This document shows positions 1 through 6,963 of a DNA stretch of 6,963 nt, one piece after another (the stretch's first letter is position 1; each line of letters begins with the position of its first letter). The translations under genes were made by a program, and so were the position numbers. The notes beneath the pieces are model-generated. The model saw only the letters and a program-made list of their open reading frames with translations. It was not told the origin of the DNA and did no database searches. The stretch is from Cytophagales bacterium (lineage in GTDB: Bacteria > Bacteroidota > Bacteroidia > Cytophagales > Cyclobacteriaceae), in NCBI GenBank assembly GCA_024643485.1, contig JAHEMU010000143.1, positions 1 through 6,963 of the forward strand, written 5' to 3'.

Positions 1-2950
1 TTTGATGATGCAATCTGATTTCCCTACCGTTCAAACCCTAAACGGAGAAATTGCTAACATCTCCAAGCAAGATTTTCAAAGTATCGCAAAAGTAATTTCC
101 GCAGCAGAAAATAATGCTGACTTGCTGAAAAACCACCTTGAATCCATCCAAAAACAAGCAAAGGAGCATCAAATCCCCGTTTTAGGCATTACCGGAACTG
201 GTGGCGCAGGGAAATCTAGCTTAGTTGATGAATTAGTAAGGCGGTACTTATTGGACTTTCCAGAAAAAAAGCTGAGCATTATTTCAGTGGATCCTTCCAA
301 ACGAAAAACAGGCGGCGCTTTACTAGGAGACCGAATTCGAATGAATTCCATTTCCAATAATCGTGTTTATATGAGATCATTGGCCACTCGACAGGCTAAT
401 TTGGCCCTCTCCAAACATGTGGATGTAGCCTTGGATATTTTGAAGGTTGCCAATTTCGATTTGATTATTTTAGAAACCTCGGGTATTGGACAAAGTGACA
501 CTGAAATCACCGAACATTGCGATCTCAGTTTATATGTAATGACTCCCGAATACGGTGCAGCGACTCAGTTAGAAAAAATTGACATGTTGGACTTTGCAGA
601 CGTTATTGCAATCAACAAATTTGATAAAAGAGGCTCGATGGATGCGCTGCGTGATGTGAAAAAACAATATCAACGCAATCATCTTTTATTTGAAGTTGCT
701 GACCATGATTTACCCGTTTTCGGAACCATTGCCTCCCAATTTAACGATCCGGGAACGAATCAATTATACGTACATCTTTTATCAAAAATCGCAGATAAAT
801 TTGGTGATAATTACCATTCAGAATTTGCCGCTTCCGGTGAACTCAGTGAAAAAATATTTATCATCCCGCCGAGTAGAACACGCTACTTATCTGAAATCTC
901 AGAAACCATTCGCACTCATGGCCAATGGATTGAAAAAGAAGCTCAACATGCAGACGATGCCTATGTTTTTAACCAAGCTTCTTCGAAAATAGAAGAGACG
1001 AAAAGCATTTCCTTATTAAAATCGGAAGAAAACAAATCACTGGAGCATCTTTCTGCTGATTCAAGAGAGATTTTAAGGAATTGGGAAGATAAACGCAAAA
1101 TGTATAAAGACGAGGTTTACACCTTTTCAGTACGTGGAAAAGACATCCACATCGACACTCACACCAAATCCTTATCGGGAACTGCCATTCCCAAAATCGC
1201 AGTTCCAGGATTTAGGTCTTGGGGTGATCAAATAGAGTGGAGCTATAAAGAAAATTACCCAGGTGAATTCCCTTATACCGCTGGGATTTATCCTTTCAAA
1301 CGACAAGGGGAAGATCCAACCCGAATGTTTGCCGGAGAAGGAGGGCCTGAACGTACCAACCGAAGATTTCACTATGTAAGTGCAGGAATGGATGCTAAAA
1401 GGTTATCCACCGCATTTGATTCCGTTACTCTTTATGGCCATAACCCCGACTACCGACCCGACATTTACGGTAAAATAGGTAATTCAGGTGTTTCGGTTTG
1501 TTGTTTGGATGATGCTAAGAAATTATACTCCGGTTTTGACTTATGCGATCCCAAAACATCGGTTTCTATGACTATTAATGGTCCGGCGCCAATGATTTTG
1601 GCTTATTTTATGAATGCAGCAATTGATCAGCAATGTGAAAAATACATTCATGAAAACGGATTAACTGCGGAAGTAAACAAAAAAATCGAGGCGAAATTTA
1701 AAAAACTCGGTTTATCCAAGCCCGAATATTATGGGGAAATCCCAGAGGGCAACAATGGATTAGGCCTGATGTTATTGGGAATTACCGGCGACGAAGTTCT
1801 GCCTGCTGACATTTACGAGCAGATTAAAAAATCGACTTTGAGCAGCGTTCGAGGAACTGTACAGGCCGATATTTTAAAAGAAGACCAAGCACAGAATACC
1901 TGTATATTCTCTACAGAATTTGCTTTGAGAATGATGGGGGATGTGCAAGATTACTTTATTCAAAAAAACGTTCGGAATTTTTATTCTGTTTCGATCTCTG
2001 GATATCATATTGCAGAAGCCGGAGCAAATCCTATCACTCAATTAGCATTTACCCTAGCCAATGGCTTTACCTTTGTAGAGTACTATTTGAGTCGAGGAAT
2101 GGATATCAATAAATTTGCTCCAAACCTTTCTTTCTTTTTCTCAAACGGAATTGATCCAGAATACGCGGTAATAGGAAGAGTTGCCAGACGAATTTGGGCT
2201 CGCGCCATGAAATTGAAATACGGTGCCGACTCTCGATCTCAGATGTTGAAGTATCACATTCAAACCAGTGGCCGATCCCTTCACGCTCAAGAGATTGCAT
2301 TCAATGATATTCGCACCACTTTACAGGCCCTTTATGCCATCTATGACAACTGTAACTCATTGCACACCAACGCATATGATGAAGCCATCACTACTCCTAC
2401 CGAGGAATCAGTTAGAAGAGCAATTGCTATTCAGTTAATTATCAATAAAGAATTAGGCCTTGCGAAGAATGAAAATCCACTTCAAGGATCGTTTATTATT
2501 GAAGAACTAACCGATTTGGTTGAAGAAGCCGTTTTAATAGAGTTTGATCGAATAACGGAGAGAGGTGGGGTTCTTGGTGCTATGGAAACCATGTATCAGC
2601 GCGGAAAAATTCAAGAAGAAAGCTTGTATTATGAAACATTAAAACACACCGGTGAATACCCAATTGTGGGCGTTAACACCTTCCTTGATCGGAATGGGTC
2701 TCCTACAAATTTACCGGGGGAAGTCATTAGAGCAACGACAGAAGAAAAAGAAAATCAAATTAAAACCTTGGAATTCGTTCATAAGTATAACGCATCAATA
2801 ACTGAAGAATCGCTTCATTCAATCAAAAATGCCGCATTAAAAAACAGCAATATCTTTGAAGAACTGATGGATGCTTCGAAGCATTGTACCCTTGGACAAA
2901 TTACTCATTTATTATTTGAAGTCGGTGGACAATACCGCCGAAACATGTAG
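1..2950 (+). CDS. icmF: Fused acyl-CoA mutase / G-protein chaperone IcmF (5'-truncated by the window edge)
   Basis: This is an adenosylcobalamin-dependent isobutyryl-CoA mutase fused to a MeaB-like GTPase, a cytoplasmic enzyme that interconverts isobutyryl-CoA and n-butyryl-CoA. The first complete codon is at base 2 and 982 residues are visible. The GTPase domain (about 55-290) shows a Walker A loop GTGGAGKSS (65-73), the family motif TGGALLGDRIRM (103-114), ETSGIGQSD (158-166) and the guanine-specificity motif NKFD (205-208). A charged helical linker (about 295-370) leads to the mutase TIM barrel (about 385-980). There, Phe443 (TRMFAG) and Gln631 (DQAQNT) fall where methylmalonyl-CoA mutase has Tyr89 and Arg207, which is the isobutyryl-CoA pattern. 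Tyr668-His669 (SGYHIAEAGA) match the conserved active-site pair. IcmF proteins are usually about 1,100 residues with an N-terminal B12-binding domain. Here that domain is missing because the frame is open at the left edge, so the in-window ATGs at 5 and 8 are not credible starts. Family assignment is firm; exact substrate is inferred. Confidence 0.93.
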   Translation, partial: LMMQSDFPTVQTLNGEIANISKQDFQSIAKVISAAENNADLLKNHLESIQKQAKEHQIPVLGITGTGGAGKSSLVDELVRRYLLDFPEKKLSIISVDPSKRKTGGALLGDRIRMNSISNNRVYMRSLATRQANLALSKHVDVALDILKVANFDLIILETSGIGQSDTEITEHCDLSLYVMTPEYGAATQLEKIDMLDFADVIAINKFDKRGSMDALRDVKKQYQRNHLLFEVADHDLPVFGTIASQFNDPGTNQLYVHLLSKIADKFGDNYHSEFAASGELSEKIFIIPPSRTRYLSEISETIRTHGQWIEKEAQHADDAYVFNQASSKIEETKSISLLKSEENKSLEHLSADSREILRNWEDKRKMYKDEVYTFSVRGKDIHIDTHTKSLSGTAIPKIAVPGFRSWGDQIEWSYKENYPGEFPYTAGIYPFKRQGEDPTRMFAGEGGPERTNRRFHYVSAGMDAKRLSTAFDSVTLYGHNPDYRPDIYGKIGNSGVSVCCLDDAKKLYSGFDLCDPKTSVSMTINGPAPMILAYFMNAAIDQQCEKYIHENGLTAEVNKKIEAKFKKLGLSKPEYYGEIPEGNNGLGLMLLGITGDEVLPADIYEQIKKSTLSSVRGTVQADILKEDQAQNTCIFSTEFALRMMGDVQDYFIQKNVRNFYSVSISGYHIAEAGANPITQLAFTLANGFTFVEYYLSRGMDINKFAPNLSFFFSNGIDPEYAVIGRVARRIWARAMKLKYGADSRSQMLKYHIQTSGRSLHAQEIAFNDIRTTLQALYAIYDNCNSLHTNAYDEAITTPTEESVRRAIAIQLIINKELGLAKNENPLQGSFIIEELTDLVEEAVLIEFDRITERGGVLGAMETMYQRGKIQEESLYYETLKHTGEYPIVGVNTFLDRNGSPTNLPGEVIRATTEEKENQIKTLEFVHKYNASITEESLHSIKNAALKNSNIFEELMDASKHCTLGQITHLLFEVGGQYRRNM

Positions 2951-3014
2951 TTAATCTTTGGGAATACTCAGGGATTCACTACTAATCTAAAAAGTTTATT
3001 ACATTATCAATGAA

Positions 3015-3038
3015 TAACCCAAAGAGGGTGTTATTTTT
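3015..3038 (+). terminator. Weak hairpin plus T-run between icmF and guaA
   Basis: A short inverted repeat ACCC (3017-3020) / GGGT (3026-3029) encloses a 5-base loop. It can be extended outward by A-T pairs if the G or GT at 3030-3031 is bulged, and it is followed by five T residues (3034-3038). It could be a weak Rho-independent terminator for icmF or an attenuator in front of guaA. The core stem is only four pairs, and the T-run also forms part of a candidate promoter box, so the call is tentative. Confidence 0.2.
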
Positions 3039-3039
3039 G
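3032..3039 (+). promoter_or_regulatory. Candidate Bacteroidetes-type -7 box upstream of guaA
   Basis: TATTTTTG matches the Bacteroidetes sigma-ABfr -7 consensus TAnnTTTG exactly. It ends only four bases before the guaA ATG, so initiation from it would give a leaderless or nearly leaderless mRNA. No TTTG/TTG -33 element is visible at the expected distance upstream. The nearest TTTG is at 2957-2960, much too far away. In AT-rich DNA such an 8-mer can arise by chance, so this is a weak call. Confidence 0.25.
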
Positions 3040-3043
3040 CATC

Positions 3044-4570
3044 ATGACAGAACAAATTCTCATTCTAGACTTCGGTTCTCAGTTTACCCAATTAATTGCT
3101 AGAAGGGTAAGAGAACTCAACACTTATTGTGAAATTCACCCATATAATAACATCGGTGAAATTAGTGAAAATGTAATTGGAGTAATCCTTTCAGGGGGAC
3201 CTTGTAGCGTTTTAGATGATGGCGCTCCGGACGTTGACCTCGATTTATTCAAAGGATTACCCGTATTGGGAGTTTGTTATGGCGCACAATTAATCGCTAA
3301 AAAATTCGGTGGGGAAGTACTTCCTTCAAAAATAAGAGAATACGGAAGAGCGAAATTACATCATGTAGATCACAGAAATCTTCTACTTAAAGAAGTAGAA
3401 CTCGATAGCCAAGTTTGGATGTCGCATGGCGATACCATCGCGCATATTTCTGATGATTTTGACGTGATCGCAGGAACAGAATCGGTAAGAGTTGCCGGAT
3501 TTAAAAAGAAAGACCGTGAAATGTATGGGATACAATTTCATCCGGAGGTAACTCATTCTCAAAACGGGAAAGAACTTCTGCGAAATTTTGTTGTGCACAT
3601 TTGCGGAGCTAAACAAGAATGGACTCCCGAATCATTTATTGAAACAACTGTTGATGAATTAAAATCCAAATTGGGAAATGACAAAGTAGTAATGGGTCTT
3701 TCCGGAGGTGTCGATAGTTCAGTGGCGGCCGTATTAATTCACAAAGCGATTGGTAGCAATTTGCATTGTATTTTCGTTGATAACGGGCTTTTACGGAAAA
3801 ATGAATACGAAGAAGTTTTGGATGGGTATAAGCACATGGGATTGAATGTAACCGGTGTAAATTCATCTGATAGATTTTATAAAGCGCTAGAAGGGTTATC
3901 TGAACCGGAGGCGAAAAGAAAGGCAATAGGCAGGACATTTATTGAGGTTTTCGACGACGAAGCTCATAAAATTGAAGGTGTAAACTGGCTTGGACAAGGT
4001 ACTATTTACCCAGATGTGATTGAATCCATCTCTGTAAAAGGTCCATCGGCCACCATCAAATCTCATCACAACGTAGGAGGGTTACCGGATTTCATGAAAC
4101 TAAAAGTAGTGGAGCCGCTGAACACTTTATTTAAAGATGAGGTTAGAATTGTAGGAAAAACCTTAGAAATTGATCAGGCCATTCTAGGAAGACATCCTTT
4201 CCCGGGCCCAGGCCTTGGGATAAGAATTTTGGGAGATATCACGGCTCAAAAAGTAAAAGTTTTACAGGAGGTTGACTCCATTTTCATCAATGGCCTTAAA
4301 GAAAGAGGCTTATATAATGAAATATGGCAAGCAGGTGCTATGCTGTTACCGGTACAATCTGTTGGAGTAATGGGTGATGAACGCACCTACGAAAATGTAG
4401 TAAGTTTACGCGCTGTTACCAGTTTAGATGGAATGACCGCCGACTGGTATCCACTTCCTTACGATTTCATGGCCGATATAAGTAATAAAATAATCAACTC
4501 CGTTAAAGGAGTAAATCGCGTGGTATATGATATTAGTTCAAAACCACCAGCAACAATAGAATGGGAATGA
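3044..4570 (+). CDS. guaA: GMP synthase (glutamine-hydrolysing)
   Basis: GuaA catalyses the last step of GMP synthesis: XMP is adenylated with ATP and aminated by ammonia released from glutamine. The 508 residues are close to the usual bacterial length of about 510-525. The class I glutamine amidotransferase domain (1-about 190) carries the oxyanion-loop GGPCSVL (51-57), the nucleophile Cys78 in GVCYGAQ, and His166/Glu168 in QFHPEVTHS. The ATP pyrophosphatase domain (about 205-385) has the PP-loop SGGVDSS (220-226) and GQGTIYPDVIES (317-328). The C-terminal dimerisation domain carries GRHPFPGPGLGIRILG (382-397) and ends in the family terminus KPPATIEWE. The ATG at 3044 places the conserved ILILDFGSQ right at the N-terminus, which fixes the start. 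No good Shine-Dalgarno site is seen; AGAGGG (3023-3028) is too distant. The stop codon overlaps the next gene's start, suggesting translational coupling. No truncation or missing catalytic residue is apparent. Confidence 0.98.
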   Translation: MTEQILILDFGSQFTQLIARRVRELNTYCEIHPYNNIGEISENVIGVILSGGPCSVLDDGAPDVDLDLFKGLPVLGVCYGAQLIAKKFGGEVLPSKIREYGRAKLHHVDHRNLLLKEVELDSQVWMSHGDTIAHISDDFDVIAGTESVRVAGFKKKDREMYGIQFHPEVTHSQNGKELLRNFVVHICGAKQEWTPESFIETTVDELKSKLGNDKVVMGLSGGVDSSVAAVLIHKAIGSNLHCIFVDNGLLRKNEYEEVLDGYKHMGLNVTGVNSSDRFYKALEGLSEPEAKRKAIGRTFIEVFDDEAHKIEGVNWLGQGTIYPDVIESISVKGPSATIKSHHNVGGLPDFMKLKVVEPLNTLFKDEVRIVGKTLEIDQAILGRHPFPGPGLGIRILGDITAQKVKVLQEVDSIFINGLKERGLYNEIWQAGAMLLPVQSVGVMGDERTYENVVSLRAVTSLDGMTADWYPLPYDFMADISNKIINSVKGVNRVVYDISSKPPATIEWE

Positions 4571-4623
4571 GATATATAATCACAGTAATAGTCATATTAA
4601 GTGCATTTAGCATAGGATTTTCA
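4567..4623 (+). other. Predicted Sec signal peptide of the TPR/PBP-fold protein
   Basis: The segment has Arg2, an uninterrupted hydrophobic core (IITVIVILSAF) and small residues before a likely signal peptidase I site IGFS|QDS. No cysteine follows at the +1 position, which argues against lipid attachment. The exact cleavage point is an estimate by eye. Confidence 0.7.
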
Positions 4624-6279
4624 CAAGACAGTCCACAGCAAAAATACCTGAACGCCAAGCAACTTATGGCAGAAGGGCGTTATGGATTAGCTCGTGATTT
4701 ATTCAAACAATTAACCGAAAACGACTCAAATCATTCGTTTGGAGAATACGCCTCCTATTATTACGGAATTTGTGCTTACAATCAAGGCTTCGTCACTTTA
4801 AGTCGTGATATGTTCTTCCAAATTACCCGAAAATATGCGGATTGGAACCAAATGAATGAAGTGTACTTTTGGTTGGGAAAAATATTACTTGAACAAGGTG
4901 ATTATTTTAGAGGATTAGAATACGCAAGTAAAATTTCTGATGCGAAAATGGCTTCAGAAATATTTGCAATGGAAAAACACTATTTAATTAAAATACATTC
5001 AGCCGATAGTGTGAATGATTTATACCGCATGTTTGAGAAAAATGAAGCGGTAGCTCAACGTTTATTTGAATTAGAACTTCTTTTACCCCACTCGAGCCGT
5101 GATTATAACTTGATGAAGGAGTTAGGTAATTCCTTCCCATCAATCGGCGACCGAATGACTGCCGTTCGACCAGATAATGAATTCAAAGATACGTACCAAA
5201 TATCATTGTTATTGCCGCTCATGATGAATCAATTAAATCCCGATTTACAACCTAAATTTAATGAATTTGTACTCGATTTGTATCGAGGGATTAAAAGTGC
5301 AGTGGATAGCTTAAACCGTGATGATAACCGAATTTCACTTCATGTTTATGATACAAAACGAGATTCCACCGTTCTCAAGCAAATTTTAGATAAAAAAGAA
5401 TTAAAGGAATCCGATTTAATCATTGGCCCCTTATACAATAGTAGTATCGCCGGGGAGTTTGCAAAAGAAAATAAAATAAACATCGTTAACCCATTAACGA
5501 AAAACACTTCGATTATAGAAAACAATCCTAATTTCTTTCTTTATACTCAAACTTCCAAGGATGTTGGTTACGCTTCCGCTAATTTTATCTTATCGGACTC
5601 TACCCTAAAAAAGGGAGTGATCTTTTATGGTGAGGGAAGCCGAGATAAAGAAATTGTGAGTGCGTTTATGGACAGTGTTAAACACAATAAAAATCTTGAA
5701 ATCTCGAGTTATTTGATCCCAAAAGACGGACAACGAAAAATTCTAGACGTTTTGACACGCACTAGAGTGATCAACGAAATAGAAGAAGATGACAAGCCAG
5801 TAATATTACCAAAATTTGACTTCGCTTTTGTATCAGCAACTGAAAAAGATGGAACATCAATTTACAGCAATGCATTGACAGCAGTAGAGGTTAGAGGAGA
5901 TAGCTTACTTTTACTTGGAAGTCATAATTGGTTAGATGATCGAATTGTTGATCCTGTTAAATTCCAAACTCAAAAAGTGTATATGGCCTCGCCAGATTTC
6001 ATCAATTACACCAGCAAAACCTACGTAAAATATGAAAAGGCATTCATGAAGTACTATGGAGTCGCTCCTTCTAAATATGCATTAACCGGTTTTGATATGA
6101 TGAGTTTTTATGGAAATGCATTAATTGAAAACGGCAAATATTTCCAATATAGCATACTTGAAAGCCATCGAATTTATCCAGCCAAACTATCAGGCGGATT
6201 TAATTATTTCAACTCTAATACCAATCGTTTTGTTCCTGTCGTTTTTTGGAATGGCAGTAAAATGAAATTGGCAAAATAA
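4567..6279 (+). CDS. Secreted protein with TPR-like repeats and a type I periplasmic-binding-protein fold
   Basis: Function is not known. Starting at ATG 4567 gives 570 residues; an in-frame ATG at 4561 would add Met-Gly. I prefer 4567 because it forms an ATGA overlap with the guaA stop and puts Arg directly before the hydrophobic segment. Residues 1-19 look like a Sec signal peptide (ITVIVILSAFSIGFS) with probable signal peptidase I cleavage before QDS. There is no lipobox cysteine, so the mature protein should be periplasmic or secreted, not a lipoprotein. Residues about 26-125 form roughly three TPR-like helical pairs (for example AEGRYGLARDLFKQL and LEQGDYFRGLEYASKI). From about 210 to the end there is a LivJ/LpoA-like type I binding fold: YQISLLLPL, then SDLIIGPLYNSSIAGEFA, INIVNPLTKN and later LTGFDMMSFYGNALI. 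This order resembles LpoA, the activator of PBP1A in gammaproteobacteria. Related Bacteroidetes proteins are usually annotated as amino-acid ABC substrate-binding proteins, some with LysM domains; no LysM repeat is visible here. hemL follows after 12 bp. Confidence 0.85.
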   Translation: MRYIITVIVILSAFSIGFSQDSPQQKYLNAKQLMAEGRYGLARDLFKQLTENDSNHSFGEYASYYYGICAYNQGFVTLSRDMFFQITRKYADWNQMNEVYFWLGKILLEQGDYFRGLEYASKISDAKMASEIFAMEKHYLIKIHSADSVNDLYRMFEKNEAVAQRLFELELLLPHSSRDYNLMKELGNSFPSIGDRMTAVRPDNEFKDTYQISLLLPLMMNQLNPDLQPKFNEFVLDLYRGIKSAVDSLNRDDNRISLHVYDTKRDSTVLKQILDKKELKESDLIIGPLYNSSIAGEFAKENKINIVNPLTKNTSIIENNPNFFLYTQTSKDVGYASANFILSDSTLKKGVIFYGEGSRDKEIVSAFMDSVKHNKNLEISSYLIPKDGQRKILDVLTRTRVINEIEEDDKPVILPKFDFAFVSATEKDGTSIYSNALTAVEVRGDSLLLLGSHNWLDDRIVDPVKFQTQKVYMASPDFINYTSKTYVKYEKAFMKYYGVAPSKYALTGFDMMSFYGNALIENGKYFQYSILESHRIYPAKLSGGFNYFNSNTNRFVPVVFWNGSKMKLAK

Positions 6280-6291
6280 TACCTCAACAAA

Positions 6292-6963
6292 ATGATACAT
6301 TCAGCAAGTGAAGAACTTTTCAAACGTTCTCAACAATACATTCCCGGTGGCGTAAATTCCCCAGTTCGGGCTTTTAAGTCAGTTGGCGGCACCCCTATTT
6401 TCATGAAAAAAGCGTCGGGGGCTTATATGACTGATGCCGACGGGAACACCTATATTGATTTAATTAATTCTTGGGGGCCCATGATCTTAGGGCATGCTCA
6501 TCCAACCATTATTGAAGCTGTGAATTTGGCTATTCAAGACGGTTTGAGCTTCGGTACGCCTGGATTTAGAGAATTGGACATGGCTTCGTTAATATGTGAG
6601 ATGGTTCCCTCCATTGAAAGTGTTCGTATGGTAAATTCAGGAACAGAAGCTACCATGTCAGCCATTCGCCTGTCTCGAGGGTACACCAAAAGGGAGAAGA
6701 TTATTAAGTTTGACGGATGTTATCACGGCCATGGAGATTCATTTCTTATTGCCGCTGGATCAGGAGTGGCTACTTTAGGAGTTCCTGACAGTCCGGGAGT
6801 TACATCCGGCGTCGCCAAAGACACCCTGACTGCCGAGTTTAATTCCATGAAATCAGTAGAGCAATTAATTGCTGAGTTTCCTGAGCAAATTGCCGCTATT
6901 ATAATAGAACCTGTTGCTGGTAATATGGGATGTGTTCCCCCTGCAGATGGGTTTTTAGAAGGC
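6292..6963 (+). CDS. hemL: Glutamate-1-semialdehyde 2,1-aminomutase (3'-truncated by the window edge)
   Basis: HemL is a PLP-dependent class III aminotransferase-fold enzyme that converts glutamate-1-semialdehyde to 5-aminolevulinate, the C5-pathway precursor of heme and other tetrapyrroles, in the cytoplasm. The frame runs from ATG 6292 to the window end without a stop and gives 224 of the usual roughly 430 residues. Visible signatures are the HemL-specific PGGVNSPVRAF (18-28), DADGNTYIDLINSWGPMILG (48-67), the cofactor-phosphate region NSGTEATMSAIRLSRGYT (115-132), FDGCYHGHGDS (140-150) and IEPVAGNMG (205-213). The Schiff-base lysine, normally near residue 265, lies beyond the right edge. 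The start is supported because the family N-terminus (Ser-x-x-Leu-Phe-x-x-Ser/Ala, here SEELFKRS) follows immediately. The gene lies 12 bp after the preceding stop codon with only an A-rich stretch (CAACAAA) before the ATG and no Shine-Dalgarno, so it is probably cotranscribed with guaA. Confidence 0.96.
   Translation, partial: MIHSASEELFKRSQQYIPGGVNSPVRAFKSVGGTPIFMKKASGAYMTDADGNTYIDLINSWGPMILGHAHPTIIEAVNLAIQDGLSFGTPGFRELDMASLICEMVPSIESVRMVNSGTEATMSAIRLSRGYTKREKIIKFDGCYHGHGDSFLIAAGSGVATLGVPDSPGVTSGVAKDTLTAEFNSMKSVEQLIAEFPEQIAAIIIEPVAGNMGCVPPADGFLEG

Noticed and set aside
5..10. ATG codons near the left edge as the true start of the mutase gene.
   Set aside because: The frame is open to the window edge, and the residues there (MQSDFP) resemble the junction that follows the B12-binding domain in IcmF proteins; a start here would leave the enzyme without its cofactor domain.
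690..992. A 100-residue plus-strand open frame inside icmF.
   Set aside because: It lies in another frame within well-conserved GTPase and linker coding sequence and its translation has no recognisable features.
2952..2960. TAATCTTTG just after the icmF stop as a promoter -7 box.
   Set aside because: It has three bases instead of two between TA and TTTG, has no supporting -33 element, and lies about 85 bases from guaA.
2951..3043. Purine (guanine/xanthine) riboswitch in front of guaA.
   Set aside because: The spacer is 93 bases and shows no three-way-junction pairing or conserved purine-aptamer loop sequences that I can recognise.
3010..3102. A 30-codon open frame beginning at ATG 3010 that overlaps the guaA start out of frame, as a possible upstream regulatory peptide.
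   Set aside because: It has no ribosome binding site and no run of regulatory codons, and most of its length lies inside guaA coding sequence; chance is the simpler explanation.
3636..3938. A 100-residue open frame on the minus strand inside guaA.
   Set aside because: It is antisense to the conserved PP-loop region of guaA, shows no domain signature, and is explained as a shadow frame.
4567..6279. Annotation of the secreted protein as a typical ABC-transporter solute-binding lipoprotein.
   Set aside because: There is no lipobox cysteine after the signal peptide, an extra TPR-like domain is present, and no transporter components adjoin it.

Overview
The window reads as an ordinary, gene-dense chromosomal stretch of a Bacteroidetes bacterium, probably Flavobacteriales. 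This rests on the AT-rich composition, the protein sequence style, the lack of clear Shine-Dalgarno sites, a candidate TAnnTTTG-type promoter box, and a secreted protein whose signal peptide ends in the Bacteroidetes-like '...FSQ'. The lineage is an inference from these features; no rRNA or marker search was possible.

Layout: four genes, all on the + strand, cover almost every base. (1) Bases 1-2950 hold the 3' part of icmF, a cobalamin-dependent acyl-CoA mutase fused to its own G-protein chaperone. The N-terminal B12-binding domain lies upstream of the window. (2) A 93-bp gap follows, the only real intergenic region, with a weak hairpin plus T-run and a candidate promoter -7 box. (3) Bases 3044-4570 hold complete guaA (GMP synthase). 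(4) Overlapping its stop codon in an ATGA arrangement is a secreted protein (4567-6279) with TPR-like helices followed by a type I periplasmic-binding-protein fold. (5) After 12 bp comes the 5' half of hemL (glutamate-1-semialdehyde aminomutase), which runs off the right edge at 6963.

guaA, the secreted protein gene and hemL are packed tightly enough to be one transcription unit. icmF may be transcribed separately or read through into it. The functions are metabolically distinct: branched acyl-CoA rearrangement, purine synthesis, a cell-envelope or solute-binding role, and tetrapyrrole synthesis. The arrangement therefore looks like a housekeeping operon rather than a dedicated system. I found no mobile element, CRISPR array, tRNA, rRNA or evidence of a novel defence or biosynthetic system. 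The least characterised item is the TPR plus PBP-fold protein, whose layout resembles the penicillin-binding-protein activator LpoA of gammaproteobacteria.
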